DNA from: Chloroflexota bacterium
Lineage (GTDB): Bacteria; Chloroflexota; Chloroflexia; Thermomicrobiales; UBA6265
DNA length: 37,455 nt
Reading direction: 5' to 3'
Assembly: GCA_023423795.1 (NCBI GenBank)
Contig: JAFAEX010000090.1
Coordinates: forward strand, 1-37,455
This document shows positions 1-7,391 of the stretch, piece by piece. Position numbers and translations under genes: made by a program. Each line of letters begins with the position of its first letter. The stretch's first letter is position 1. The notes under the pieces are model-generated. The model worked only from the letters and a program-made list of their open reading frames with translations, searched no databases and was not told the origin of the DNA.

Positions 1-5
1 GGGCC

Positions 6-27
6 GGGGGGGGGGGGGGGGGGGGGG
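6..27. repeat. Poly-G homopolymer run
   Basis: Twenty-two consecutive G residues, followed by further C and G runs up to about base 54. Nothing else in the window has a homopolymer of this length. It lies at the window edge, so it may be a contig-end or assembly artefact. Bases 28-399 hold no convincing gene. They carry one degenerate copy of the CATCCCGAGC repeat (68-100) and one degenerate copy of the GATGGCGGTTGCG/CCGCCCGG repeat family (about 175-200). Confidence 0.7.
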
Positions 28-67
28 CCCCGGGGGGTTACCCCCCGGGCCCCGCCGTCGCCGCCAT

Positions 68-100
68 CGTCATCCCGAGCGGTGCGAGGGATCTCGTCGC
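68..100. repeat. CATCCCGAGC-family palindromic repeat, half copy
   Basis: Begins CGTCATCCCGAGC and continues into GAGGGATCTCGTCG, matching the left arm of the full hairpin at 35818-35917. No right arm is visible here, so this is a solo or decayed half-element. Confidence 0.6.
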
Positions 101-399
101 TTGACGGAGGTGAGCGACAACCGAAACCGGCGTCGGTCGCGGAAATGACCTGGTCGGTGCGGCGCCCGGTCGCGGATGGAGGTGGCTGCGGCCCGCCCGG
201 GGTTTCAACGCCGGGCGGAGTTGGCCGGTACCCGCACCATGCTGGCTGCCGCCATCATCCCCGGGCGGGGCACGAGGTGATGCCGGAACCGATGTCGATC
301 GGGGCGGCGCCCCCATGACCAGACGCCGGCGCTCCCCGGATGCGCCGACGAACCGGCCACCAGGCGTGGCTACCGGACGATGCGACAGGACGGATGCGG

Positions 400-1368
400 A
401 TGAGCCGGACGACGGCCGAGATCGGTGGGCGGGCCACGCCGGCGCGCGACGACGGGGGGCGGTTCCGGGTGCCCGGGACGCGCTGGCTCGAAGCGCGCAT
501 CGACCGCCGCCCGGCCTGGTTCTTTCTCTCGCCGGCGGTGGCGACCCTGCTGCTGCTGTCGATTTTCCCGTTCGTCTATTCGCTCTGGTTGAGCTTCCAC
601 CAGTGGAACCTGTCCGACCGGGCGGCGCAGTGGTCCTTCGTCGGGCTGGGGAATTACGCCCGCATCCTCCTGAGCGATCCGTACTTCTGGCCGGCGGCGC
701 GGGTCACGGTCGCCTTCCTGCTGGTGACCATCACGCTGGAGTTCCTGCTGGGACTGGGCATCGCCGTGCTGGTGAGCCAGGAGTCGCGGGCGCTCGGGGC
801 GATCCAGACCGTCGTGGTGTTGCCGATGATGATCACCCCGGTGGTGGTCGGCCTGATCTGGCGGTTCATGTACAACCCCGACCGCGGGGTGATCAACGAA
901 CTGCTGGGGATGGTCGGCATCCAGGGGCCGGCGTGGCTGGGGGACGCCAGCACCGGGTTCTGGGCGGTCGTCGTGGCGGATGTCTGGGAGTGGACGCCGT
1001 TCATGGCGCTCATCCTGCTGGCCGCAATGCAGTCGCTGCCGCGGGAACCGCTGGAAGCCGCCGTCGTCGACGGCGCGTCGCGCTGGCAGGCATTCCGCTC
1101 GATCGTGTTGCCGCTGCTGCGGCCCGCCATCGCGGTCGCGCTGTTGCTTCGCGGGATCGACGCGTTCAAGACGTTCGACCTCATCTACGTCATGACCCAG
1201 GGCGGCCCCGGCACCTCCACCCAGGTGCTGAGCCTCTACACCTACAAATGGGGCTTCAAGTTCTTCGAGATGGGCTACGCCGCGGCGCTCGCCTACGTGA
1301 TGCTGCTGGCAGTGGACGTGGCGGCCACCGTCGGGGTGCGGGCGATGGGGCGGCCGACGGGGGAGTAA
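400..1368 (+). CDS. Carbohydrate ABC transporter permease, MalF/UgpA type
   Basis: Inner-membrane subunit of a CUT1-type sugar importer, 322 residues from this start. About six hydrophobic segments are visible; the first is near residues 37-65 after a charged cytoplasmic N-terminus. The cytoplasmic EAA loop that docks the ATPase is at about residues 218-237 (EAAVVDGASRWQAF followed by LPLLRP), which places the protein in the binding-protein-dependent permease family. ATG 400 is preferred because AGGA at 387-390 lies nine bases upstream; ATG 394 and an in-frame ATG at 340 are alternatives. It is the first visible gene of a same-strand cluster with a MalG-type partner, a PfkB kinase, an amidohydrolase and YjbQ. 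The binding protein may lie upstream of the window, and the ATPase is probably a shared one encoded elsewhere. The substrate cannot be read from the sequence. Confidence 0.93.
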   Translation: MSRTTAEIGGRATPARDDGGRFRVPGTRWLEARIDRRPAWFFLSPAVATLLLLSIFPFVYSLWLSFHQWNLSDRAAQWSFVGLGNYARILLSDPYFWPAARVTVAFLLVTITLEFLLGLGIAVLVSQESRALGAIQTVVVLPMMITPVVVGLIWRFMYNPDRGVINELLGMVGIQGPAWLGDASTGFWAVVVADVWEWTPFMALILLAAMQSLPREPLEAAVVDGASRWQAFRSIVLPLLRPAIAVALLLRGIDAFKTFDLIYVMTQGGPGTSTQVLSLYTYKWGFKFFEMGYAAALAYVMLLAVDVAATVGVRAMGRPTGE

Positions 1369-1522
1369 GGACGGGCGGCATGACCCGGCTCACCGGGTCC
1401 CCCTCCCCGTCATGCCGAGCGTCTCGTGGGACGACGGGGGGCGCGGGCCGAGGCAGTTGAGTCATGCGGCGGGCGTGTCGTGCCCGGTCGCGGAGCCGGG
1501 ACCCGGCGAGGAAAGGAACGCG

Positions 1523-2356
1523 ATGGACGTCCTGGGCCGCGGCGGCCCGATCGAGCGGGTCATGCGGCGGGTGGCAATCGGCGTCGTGCTGACGGTGTGC
1601 CTGCTGCCGATCGTGCTGATCGTGGCGACGTCGTTCAAGACGCGGGTGGATGCCGTGTCGTCCTCGCCGTTCGCCCTGTTCCGGCCGACGCTGGGCAACT
1701 ATGCCCACATCTTCGGCGAGTACGACTTCGGCCACTTCGCACGCAACAGCCTTGTTGCCAGCGTGAGTTCGACGCTGGCGGCCCTTGCGCTGGGATCGCT
1801 GGCGGCCTACGGGTTGGCGCGATTCCGGTTTCGGGGGCGCGGCGGGCTTGCCTACTGGATCCTCTCGCTGCGGATGACCCCGGCCATCGCTTCGATCATC
1901 CCGCTGTTCATCATGCTGCGCGAAGTGCGGCTGGTCGATTCGCTGCTCGGGCTGGCGATCGTCTACACGGCGTCGAACCTGCCGTTGGCAATCTGGATGA
2001 TGAAGGGCTTTTTCGACGACCTGCCGATCGACATGGAGGAAAGCGCCCTTGTCGACGGCAGTTCGCGGTTGCGGGCCTTCGCCACCATCGCGCTGCCGCT
2101 GGTGGCTCCGGGGTTGGCGGCGACCGCGATCCTGTGCTTCGTCTTCACCTGGAACGAATTCCTGTTTGCGCTGATCCTGACCGGCCGCAACACGCAGACG
2201 TTGCCGGTTGCGGTGACGCTGTTCGTGAGGGAAACCGGAATCGACTGGGGGTACATGACGGCGGCGGCCAGCCTGATGATGCTGCCGATGGTGATCGCGA
2301 CGCTGTTCGTCCGCCGCGGGCTCGCTCGCGGGCTGACGATGGGCGCCGTGAAGTGA
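1523..2356 (+). CDS. Carbohydrate ABC transporter permease, MalG/UgpE type
   Basis: Second membrane subunit of the same importer as the preceding permease, 277 residues. Six hydrophobic segments are apparent. The EAA loop is at about residues 171-190 (EESALVDGSSRLRAF followed by LPLVAPG), and the FTWNEFLFALIL stretch is typical of MalG-like permeases. The open frame extends upstream to 1412, but ATG 1523 has a good ribosome-binding site (GAAAGGA, 1511-1517) and gives the usual short cytoplasmic N-terminus. The 154-base gap after the first permease contains a degenerate CATGCCGAGC repeat (about 1408-1437), so the two permeases are unusually widely spaced for such partners. The PfkB kinase follows 31 bases later. 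Confidence 0.93.
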   Translation: MDVLGRGGPIERVMRRVAIGVVLTVCLLPIVLIVATSFKTRVDAVSSSPFALFRPTLGNYAHIFGEYDFGHFARNSLVASVSSTLAALALGSLAAYGLARFRFRGRGGLAYWILSLRMTPAIASIIPLFIMLREVRLVDSLLGLAIVYTASNLPLAIWMMKGFFDDLPIDMEESALVDGSSRLRAFATIALPLVAPGLAATAILCFVFTWNEFLFALILTGRNTQTLPVAVTLFVRETGIDWGYMTAAASLMMLPMVIATLFVRRGLARGLTMGAVK

Positions 2357-2387
2357 GCGGACGCGCGGGAGCCGTCCGGGGAAGGGC

Positions 2388-3413
2388 ATGAGCTTGGGGC
2401 TGATGGAACGATTCGCCGACGCGCGGCGGGTCTGCGTGGTCGGCAACCTCAACATCGACCTGATCATCCGCGGCGTCGATGCGCTGCCGGCCTGGGGGCA
2501 GGAAGTCGCCGGCACGAGCCACGTCGCCGCCTCCTCGGGGCAGGCGGGCTACCTGGCGATGGCGCTGGCCCGCTTCGGCGATCCCGTCTCGGTCGTCGCC
2601 AACGTCGGGAACGACGCCTTCGGGCGGCAAGTCCTCGGCGACCTCGAACGGCACGGCGTCGCAACCGGCGCGGTCGAGGTCGCCGCCGGGGCGACCGGGA
2701 TCACGGTCGGCATCGTGCGCGGGGACGGCGAGCGCGCCTTCGTCTCCGACTTCGCCTGCCTGCACGACTACGACGAGGCGCTGGTGCTGCGGCACTGGGA
2801 CCGCGTCGAGGACGCCGACATCGTCTGCCTCGTCGGCCAGTTCTGCCTCTCCTCCATCACGCCGGAGGTCGCGCGGCGCATCCTGCAACGGGTGCGGGAC
2901 GCCGGCAAGATCACCATGCTGGACACGGGCTGGGACCCTGCCGGGTGGCCGGTGGAGACGGTGGCCGGGATCCGTTCGCTGCTGGCCGAGGTGGACGTCT
3001 TCCTGCCCAACCTCGACGAAGCGCGCGCGCTGACCGGGCTCGACGACCCGGTCGCGGCGGCGCGGGCGCTGCGCGGCGACGGACCCGCAATCGTCGTCGT
3101 CAAGCTCGGGGCGGAGGGCAGCGTCGTGCTGTGCGGGGAGGAATCCGTCGCGCTGCCCGCCCTGCCGACCGAGGCGCGGGACGCGGTCGGCGCCGGCGAC
3201 GCCTTCGACGCCGGGTTCCTGCACAGCCTGATGCAGGGCTGGCCGCTGGCCGAGGCGCTGGCGTTCGGCAACGCGGTGGCATCCATCTACGTCTCCCGGC
3301 TGGACGACCGTTTCCCGAGCGTCGAGGAAGCGCTGGCGGCCGCCGCCGGGTACGGCCCGCACGCGCCCGATCCGGCGCGCGCCGGGGTCGGGGAGGGGGA
3401 GCACTCGTCGTGA
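2388..3413 (+). CDS. PfkB-family carbohydrate kinase
   Basis: ATP-dependent sugar or nucleoside kinase of the ribokinase superfamily, 341 residues, a normal family length. The N-terminal beta-strand motif GNLNIDLIIRG and the region ASSGQAGYLAMALARFG correspond to the first PfkB signature, although the canonical Gly-Gly-Asn is altered to SSGQAG. The C-terminal signature DAVGAGDAFDAGF at about residues 264-276 carries the anion hole and the catalytic Asp of GAGD (about residue 269). GGGGAAGG at 2378-2385 precedes ATG 2388. It follows the two sugar permeases and overlaps the next gene by four bases, so it probably phosphorylates the imported sugar or its derivative. Substrate specificity (fructose, ribose, 2-keto-3-deoxygluconate, nucleoside) cannot be assigned from the motifs. 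Confidence 0.9.
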   Translation: MSLGLMERFADARRVCVVGNLNIDLIIRGVDALPAWGQEVAGTSHVAASSGQAGYLAMALARFGDPVSVVANVGNDAFGRQVLGDLERHGVATGAVEVAAGATGITVGIVRGDGERAFVSDFACLHDYDEALVLRHWDRVEDADIVCLVGQFCLSSITPEVARRILQRVRDAGKITMLDTGWDPAGWPVETVAGIRSLLAEVDVFLPNLDEARALTGLDDPVAAARALRGDGPAIVVVKLGAEGSVVLCGEESVALPALPTEARDAVGAGDAFDAGFLHSLMQGWPLAEALAFGNAVASIYVSRLDDRFPSVEEALAAAAGYGPHAPDPARAGVGEGEHSS

Positions 3414-4267
3414 TTGATTTCCACACGCACCCGGTGCAGGTGGCCGACCTGCTGGCGGACGATCCCGACCTGCACCGGGCGGTCCACGACGTCTTCGGCC
3501 TGTTCATGCCGCCGCAGCCGCTGGAGACGTTCCTGCTTCACCTCGACGAGGCGGGCATCGAGCACGCGGTCCTGCTGCCGATCGACTGCTCGACGGCCCA
3601 CGGCTGCACCGTCGTCTCCAACGCGCAGGTGGCCGGGCTGGTCGAGCGCTGCCCGCGCTTCATCGGCTTCGCCTCGGTCGATCCGTCGCTGCCCGACGCG
3701 GCCGACACGCTGGAGCACGCCGTCCGGGAGTACGGGCTGCGCGGGCTGAAGCTGGACCCCGCCCTGCAGCAGTTTGCGATCGACGACGCCGAGCGCGCCT
3801 TCCCGGTCTACGCGCGGGCGCAGGAGCTGGGCATCCCGGTGCTGATGCACGGCGGGATGAGCTGGGCGCCGAAGGGACGCTCGGCGCTGGCGAACCCGCT
3901 GGCGCTGGAGGCCGTCGTGCAGGCGTTCCCGCGGCTCAACGTCGTCATCGCCCACATGGGCTGGCCGTGGGTGAACGAGGCCGTCATGCTGGCGCTGCGC
4001 TACCGAACGGTCCACCTCGACACGTCGGTCCTCTTCAGCGGCAGCCCGACGGACTCCCTGCGGCAGGCCATCACCTCCACGATTGGGGTAGATGCGCTGG
4101 ACCGCAGCCTGAGCCGGCAGGTCGTCTTCGGTTCGAACTACCCGCGGGTCGATCCCAAGCGCGCCGCGTGGGCGGTGCAGGCGCTCGGGTTGCGGCCGAA
4201 ACTGGAGCGGCGGATCGTCCACGACAACGCGGCGGCGCTGCTCGGGCTGGCCGGAGGTGCGGCGTGA
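3410..4267 (+). CDS. Amidohydrolase-2 family metal-dependent hydrolase
   Basis: TIM-barrel hydrolase or decarboxylase of the Amidohydro_2 superfamily, 285 residues. The N-terminal metal motif is IDFHTHP, with His5 and His7. Further candidate ligands are the His of VLMHGG (about 146) and of IAHMGWPW (about 182). The C-terminal motif is FGSNYP (about 239), with Asn where ACMSD-type enzymes have the metal-binding Asp; lactonase-like branches of the superfamily also show Asn here. The GTG start at 3410 overlaps the kinase stop (GTGA) and has a purine-rich GGGGAGGGGGA upstream. Translational coupling to the PfkB kinase and the neighbouring sugar permeases suggests action on a sugar derivative such as a lactone, but the substrate is unknown. 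Confidence 0.85.
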   Translation: MIDFHTHPVQVADLLADDPDLHRAVHDVFGLFMPPQPLETFLLHLDEAGIEHAVLLPIDCSTAHGCTVVSNAQVAGLVERCPRFIGFASVDPSLPDAADTLEHAVREYGLRGLKLDPALQQFAIDDAERAFPVYARAQELGIPVLMHGGMSWAPKGRSALANPLALEAVVQAFPRLNVVIAHMGWPWVNEAVMLALRYRTVHLDTSVLFSGSPTDSLRQAITSTIGVDALDRSLSRQVVFGSNYPRVDPKRAAWAVQALGLRPKLERRIVHDNAAALLGLAGGAA

Positions 4268-4695
4268 CGTCGGTCCTGAAGACGCTCGGCCTCCAGACCA
4301 CGGCCGACACCCAGTTGATCGACATCACCGCGACGGTTCACGAGGTCGTGCGCGAAAGCGGCGTGGCGTCGGGCCGGGTCTTTGTCAACACGCTGCACAC
4401 CACCACCGCGATCACGGTGAACGAGGGGTTGGAAGACCTCGAAGACGATCTGCTGGAAATGCTGGCGCGGCTGGTCCCGGCGGACGGGGCCTACCGGCAC
4501 GCGCGGTTCCTGCATTCGGACGGGCAGATGGCGGTGAACGCGCCGTCGCACCTGCGCGGCGCGCTGCTCGGCATGCACACGTCGTTTCCCGTTGCCGGCG
4601 GCGAGGTGGTCGCCGGGTCGCGGCAGACGATCTACTTCGTGGAATTGGACGGGCCGCTGTACCGGGAGTACACGGTGCAGGTGCTCGGGGAGTAG
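4264..4695 (+). CDS. yjbQ: YjbQ (UPF0047) family protein, secondary thiamine-phosphate synthase type
   Basis: Small cytosolic protein of 143 residues, the usual size for the YjbQ/UPF0047 family. Hallmarks are LHTTTAITVNE near residues 43-54, YRHARFLHSDGQ, the histidine of NAPSHLRGALLG, and the C-terminal FVELDGP...YTVQVLG. Family members can replace thiamine-phosphate synthase at low level when overexpressed; the real role is unsettled. GTG 4264 overlaps the preceding stop by four bases and is preceded by GGAGG (4253-4257), so it is tightly coupled to the amidohydrolase and kinase. That coupling is an unusual setting and argues for a role linked to the same sugar pathway or to quality control of its intermediates. 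It is the last gene of the operon and is followed by a palindromic element. Confidence 0.88.
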   Translation: MTSVLKTLGLQTTADTQLIDITATVHEVVRESGVASGRVFVNTLHTTTAITVNEGLEDLEDDLLEMLARLVPADGAYRHARFLHSDGQMAVNAPSHLRGALLGMHTSFPVAGGEVVAGSRQTIYFVELDGPLYREYTVQVLGE

Positions 4696-4802
4696 GACCG
4701 GGCGGGTTGCGTGGTTGATCCGGCTGCCGGCCATCGGGATGCCGGGGATGATGGCGGATGCCCACGTACTCCGGCCATCACCCGTGCCGCCCGCCCGGGA
4801 TC

Positions 4803-5076
4803 GATGGCGGTTGCGGAAAGGACGTGGCCACCGGCGACGCCCGCCCGGAGTTTCCTATGAGATCCGGTTAATTGGTGCGGGAATCCGTTCGTCGTTCGTA
4901 GGGGCGGGCCCTGCGCCCGCCCGCGTCTGGAATCGCGTACGAACGCGGGAGGGCGCCGGGCCCTCCCCTACGAACGCACGGCGTCACGGGCGGGCGAAAC
5001 GGCAGCAAACAGCCGGATTCCGTATCAACCCCGGGCGGGCGTCGCCGGTGGCCGGATCACATTCGCAACCGCCATC
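4803..5076. repeat. Nested palindromic element (two concentric inverted repeats)
   Basis: The outer arms, 4803-4848 and 5031-5076, are 46 bases each. They match perfectly in two blocks: GATGGCGGTTGCG against its complement, and a 23-base block at 4826-4848 against 5031-5053, separated by a variable 10-base spacer. Inside lies a second inverted repeat with arms 4893-4925 and 4944-4976, starting CGTTCGTAGGGG and ending CCCCTACGAACG, with few mismatches. It fills the space between the convergent yjbQ and histidine-kinase genes. No open frame within it looks coding. It could fold into a large cruciform or RNA hairpin and act as a bidirectional terminator. Related outer arms occur at about 175-200, 30011-30056 and 34792-34838. 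Confidence 0.85.
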
Positions 5077-5107
5077 CAAACTCGGGCTGCCAAGGCGGAG
5101 CTCGGAT

Positions 5108-7222
5108 TCACGCGATGGCGGCGGCAGCCACCGATTGGGGGACGACTTCGGGAACCGCGGCGAGCGGGAGCGCGACGGTGAAGCGGCTCCCGAAGCCCGG
5201 CGCCGACTCTGCCCAGATCCGCCCGCCGTGGGCTTCGATCATGCCGCGGGAGATGAACAGGCCCAGGCCGACCCCGGTGGCGGTCGATGCGGACCCGTCG
5301 GCGCGGTAGAAGCGGTCGAAGATGCGGGGCAGGTCGTCGGCGGCGATGCCCGCGCCGTGGTCGGTGACGGAGACGCAGGCCTCGGACTCGGACTGTTCGA
5401 CCCGCACCACGATCTCGCGGGCCTGCCCGAACTTCAGGGCGTTGTCGAGCAGGTTGACCAGCACCTGCGACAACCGGTCCGGGTCCCACTCGCCGACGAT
5501 CGGGTGGTCCGGGGCTTCCAGCCGGAAGGGCTGGTTGGCGGCGGAGATGCCGATGCTGTCGATGCACTCGGCGGCGAGGGCGGCGAGGTCCACCGGCCGG
5601 CGGTGCAGCACGAGCCGTCCCGCTTCCAGCCGCGAGACTTCCAGCACGTCGGCCACCAGCCGGGTCATCTGGTCGGCCTGGGCGATGATGGCGTTGACCG
5701 CCCGCGCGTCGTAGGTGCCGCGGCGGCGCAGCAACTGGGCGAACCCGCGCACGGCCGTCAGCGGCGAGCGCAGATCGTGGGCGACCATCGCCAGGAACTC
5801 CTGCTGCTGCTGCTCGGCGACGCGGCGCTCCGAGATGTCGCGGGCGATCTTGGATGCGCCGACGATGGTCCCGTCGGCGTCGTAGATCGGGGAAATGGAC
5901 AGCGACACCGGCACCCGCGTGCCGTCCTTGCGCACCCGCTCGGTGTCGTGGTGGGCGATGCGCTCGCCGCGCTTGAGGCGCTCGACGATCCCGGCGAGTT
6001 CGCCCCGCAGCTCCGGCGGCACGATGGTGGTGATCGGGCTTCCGACCATCTCCTCGGCGGTGTAGCCGTACAGTTCCTCGGCGGCGCGGTTCCAGCTCGT
6101 CACGGTGCCGTCGAGCGCCTTGCCGATGATGGCGTCGTCGGACGAATCGACGATGGCTGCGAGGCGGGTGGAGGCTTCCCACGTCTTGTGGCGGTCGGTG
6201 ACGTCGCGGGTGAAGCAGCGGGTGTGGACCATGCCGTCGCCGTCGCGCCGCGTATTGGAACTGATCCGGACGTGGCGGATCGAGCCGTCGCTGGCGCGCA
6301 GCCGGGCGGGCTGCTCGTGGAGGGATTCGCCCCGGCCGAGGCGGGCGAGGATATCCGCGATGACCCCGGGGTCGGCGTGGAACTCGGCGACGTTGCGGCC
6401 GACGTACTCATTGGCTGGGTAGCCGAGCAGGTCCAGTTCGGCCCGGTTCGCCCAGAGGATCGTGCCGTCCGCGCCGAGTTGGTGGATGGCGACCGGGGCG
6501 TTCTCGACCAGTTCGGCCATCTCCGCTTCGCGGCGCTGCAGGTCCGCCTGGGCACGTTCGCGGGCCGCCACCTCGCGGTCGAGGGAGCGCGCCTTTTGTT
6601 GCAGGACGGCGAGCGCGCGGGTCTGTTCGCCGGCGCCGCCGGTGGGTTGGCCGCCGGAGACCTCGACCCGGTCGTGCAGCGCGAGGATCTCGGCGAACGC
6701 CGGGCCGTCGCCGGAGCGGGCGAAGGCGGTCATCGGGTAGGCGCACAGGAGCGACAGCGCGCGCTCCCGCGCGAGGTCGTCCCACAGGCGTTCGAGCAGG
6801 AGCGCGTCGTCGTGCCGCCCGTCGGCGCAGGAGAGGGCGACCATCTCGCCGAAGACGGCGATCCGGCCGGTCGGCGCGCTGGCGGCCGCGCGGTCGAGCA
6901 TCTCCCCGACGCGGGTTGCGAGGACCGCCGCGTCCGGCCGGCCATCGCGGGTGATGGCCTCCAGCGTGTCGGCGGCGTCCAGCACGACGAGGCGACCGTC
7001 GGCGGTCGCGGCGTCGAGGTCGAGGCCGGCATCGCGCAGGCGAAGCGCCAGGCCGTCGAGGTGGGCCGGCGTGATGGCCACGATGGCCGCATCGCCGGCA
7101 CGCAGGGCGGCTCCGACGTGACCGGCGACCGCGTCGAGCAGGCCCGCGTCGTCGTCGTAGAACCGGACGGCGTGTTCGTGCCCGTTGCGTCCGTCCTCGC
7201 CGTGCCAGCCGTTGGGCTCCAT
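5108..7222 (-). CDS. MEDS-PAS-PAS sensor histidine kinase
   Basis: Predicted soluble sensor kinase, 704 residues, with no membrane segment. Residues about 15-165 form a MEDS (DcmR-type) sensory domain: HAVRFYDDD near the start, then VFGEMVAL and LLCAYPM. A helical linker (about 190-235) leads to PAS1 (about 235-350) and PAS2 (about 355-470). The HisKA domain contains FLAMVAHDLRSPLT with the phospho-accepting His near 481. The ATPase domain shows the N box (LVNLLDNALKFG, about 590), DHGAGI, IFDRFYR and GVGLGLFISRGM. The start is ATG 7222 because AGGAGA (complement of 7234-7239) lies 11 bases upstream and the MEDS fold begins just after it, although the frame is open further upstream. It lies 169 bases downstream of a second kinase on the same strand. 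No response regulator is adjacent. Confidence 0.92.
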   Translation of the reverse strand: MEPNGWHGEDGRNGHEHAVRFYDDDAGLLDAVAGHVGAALRAGDAAIVAITPAHLDGLALRLRDAGLDLDAATADGRLVVLDAADTLEAITRDGRPDAAVLATRVGEMLDRAAASAPTGRIAVFGEMVALSCADGRHDDALLLERLWDDLARERALSLLCAYPMTAFARSGDGPAFAEILALHDRVEVSGGQPTGGAGEQTRALAVLQQKARSLDREVAARERAQADLQRREAEMAELVENAPVAIHQLGADGTILWANRAELDLLGYPANEYVGRNVAEFHADPGVIADILARLGRGESLHEQPARLRASDGSIRHVRISSNTRRDGDGMVHTRCFTRDVTDRHKTWEASTRLAAIVDSSDDAIIGKALDGTVTSWNRAAEELYGYTAEEMVGSPITTIVPPELRGELAGIVERLKRGERIAHHDTERVRKDGTRVPVSLSISPIYDADGTIVGASKIARDISERRVAEQQQQEFLAMVAHDLRSPLTAVRGFAQLLRRRGTYDARAVNAIIAQADQMTRLVADVLEVSRLEAGRLVLHRRPVDLAALAAECIDSIGISAANQPFRLEAPDHPIVGEWDPDRLSQVLVNLLDNALKFGQAREIVVRVEQSESEACVSVTDHGAGIAADDLPRIFDRFYRADGSASTATGVGLGLFISRGMIEAHGGRIWAESAPGFGSRFTVALPLAAVPEVVPQSVAAAAIA

Positions 7223-7391
7223 CGTCCGGTCGTTCTCCTGGGCGGGGTTCAAAGGAATGCACCACGGCGTTCGTGGGCTCGCCTTCCGCGTGCGAGCACC
7301 GATTCGGAAACGCCGGGCACGGGTCGCCGGTGGTCGTGCGTATCTCGAACGAAGATGCAAGATTCGTGCCATGCCGACCTCGCCGTCGGCA

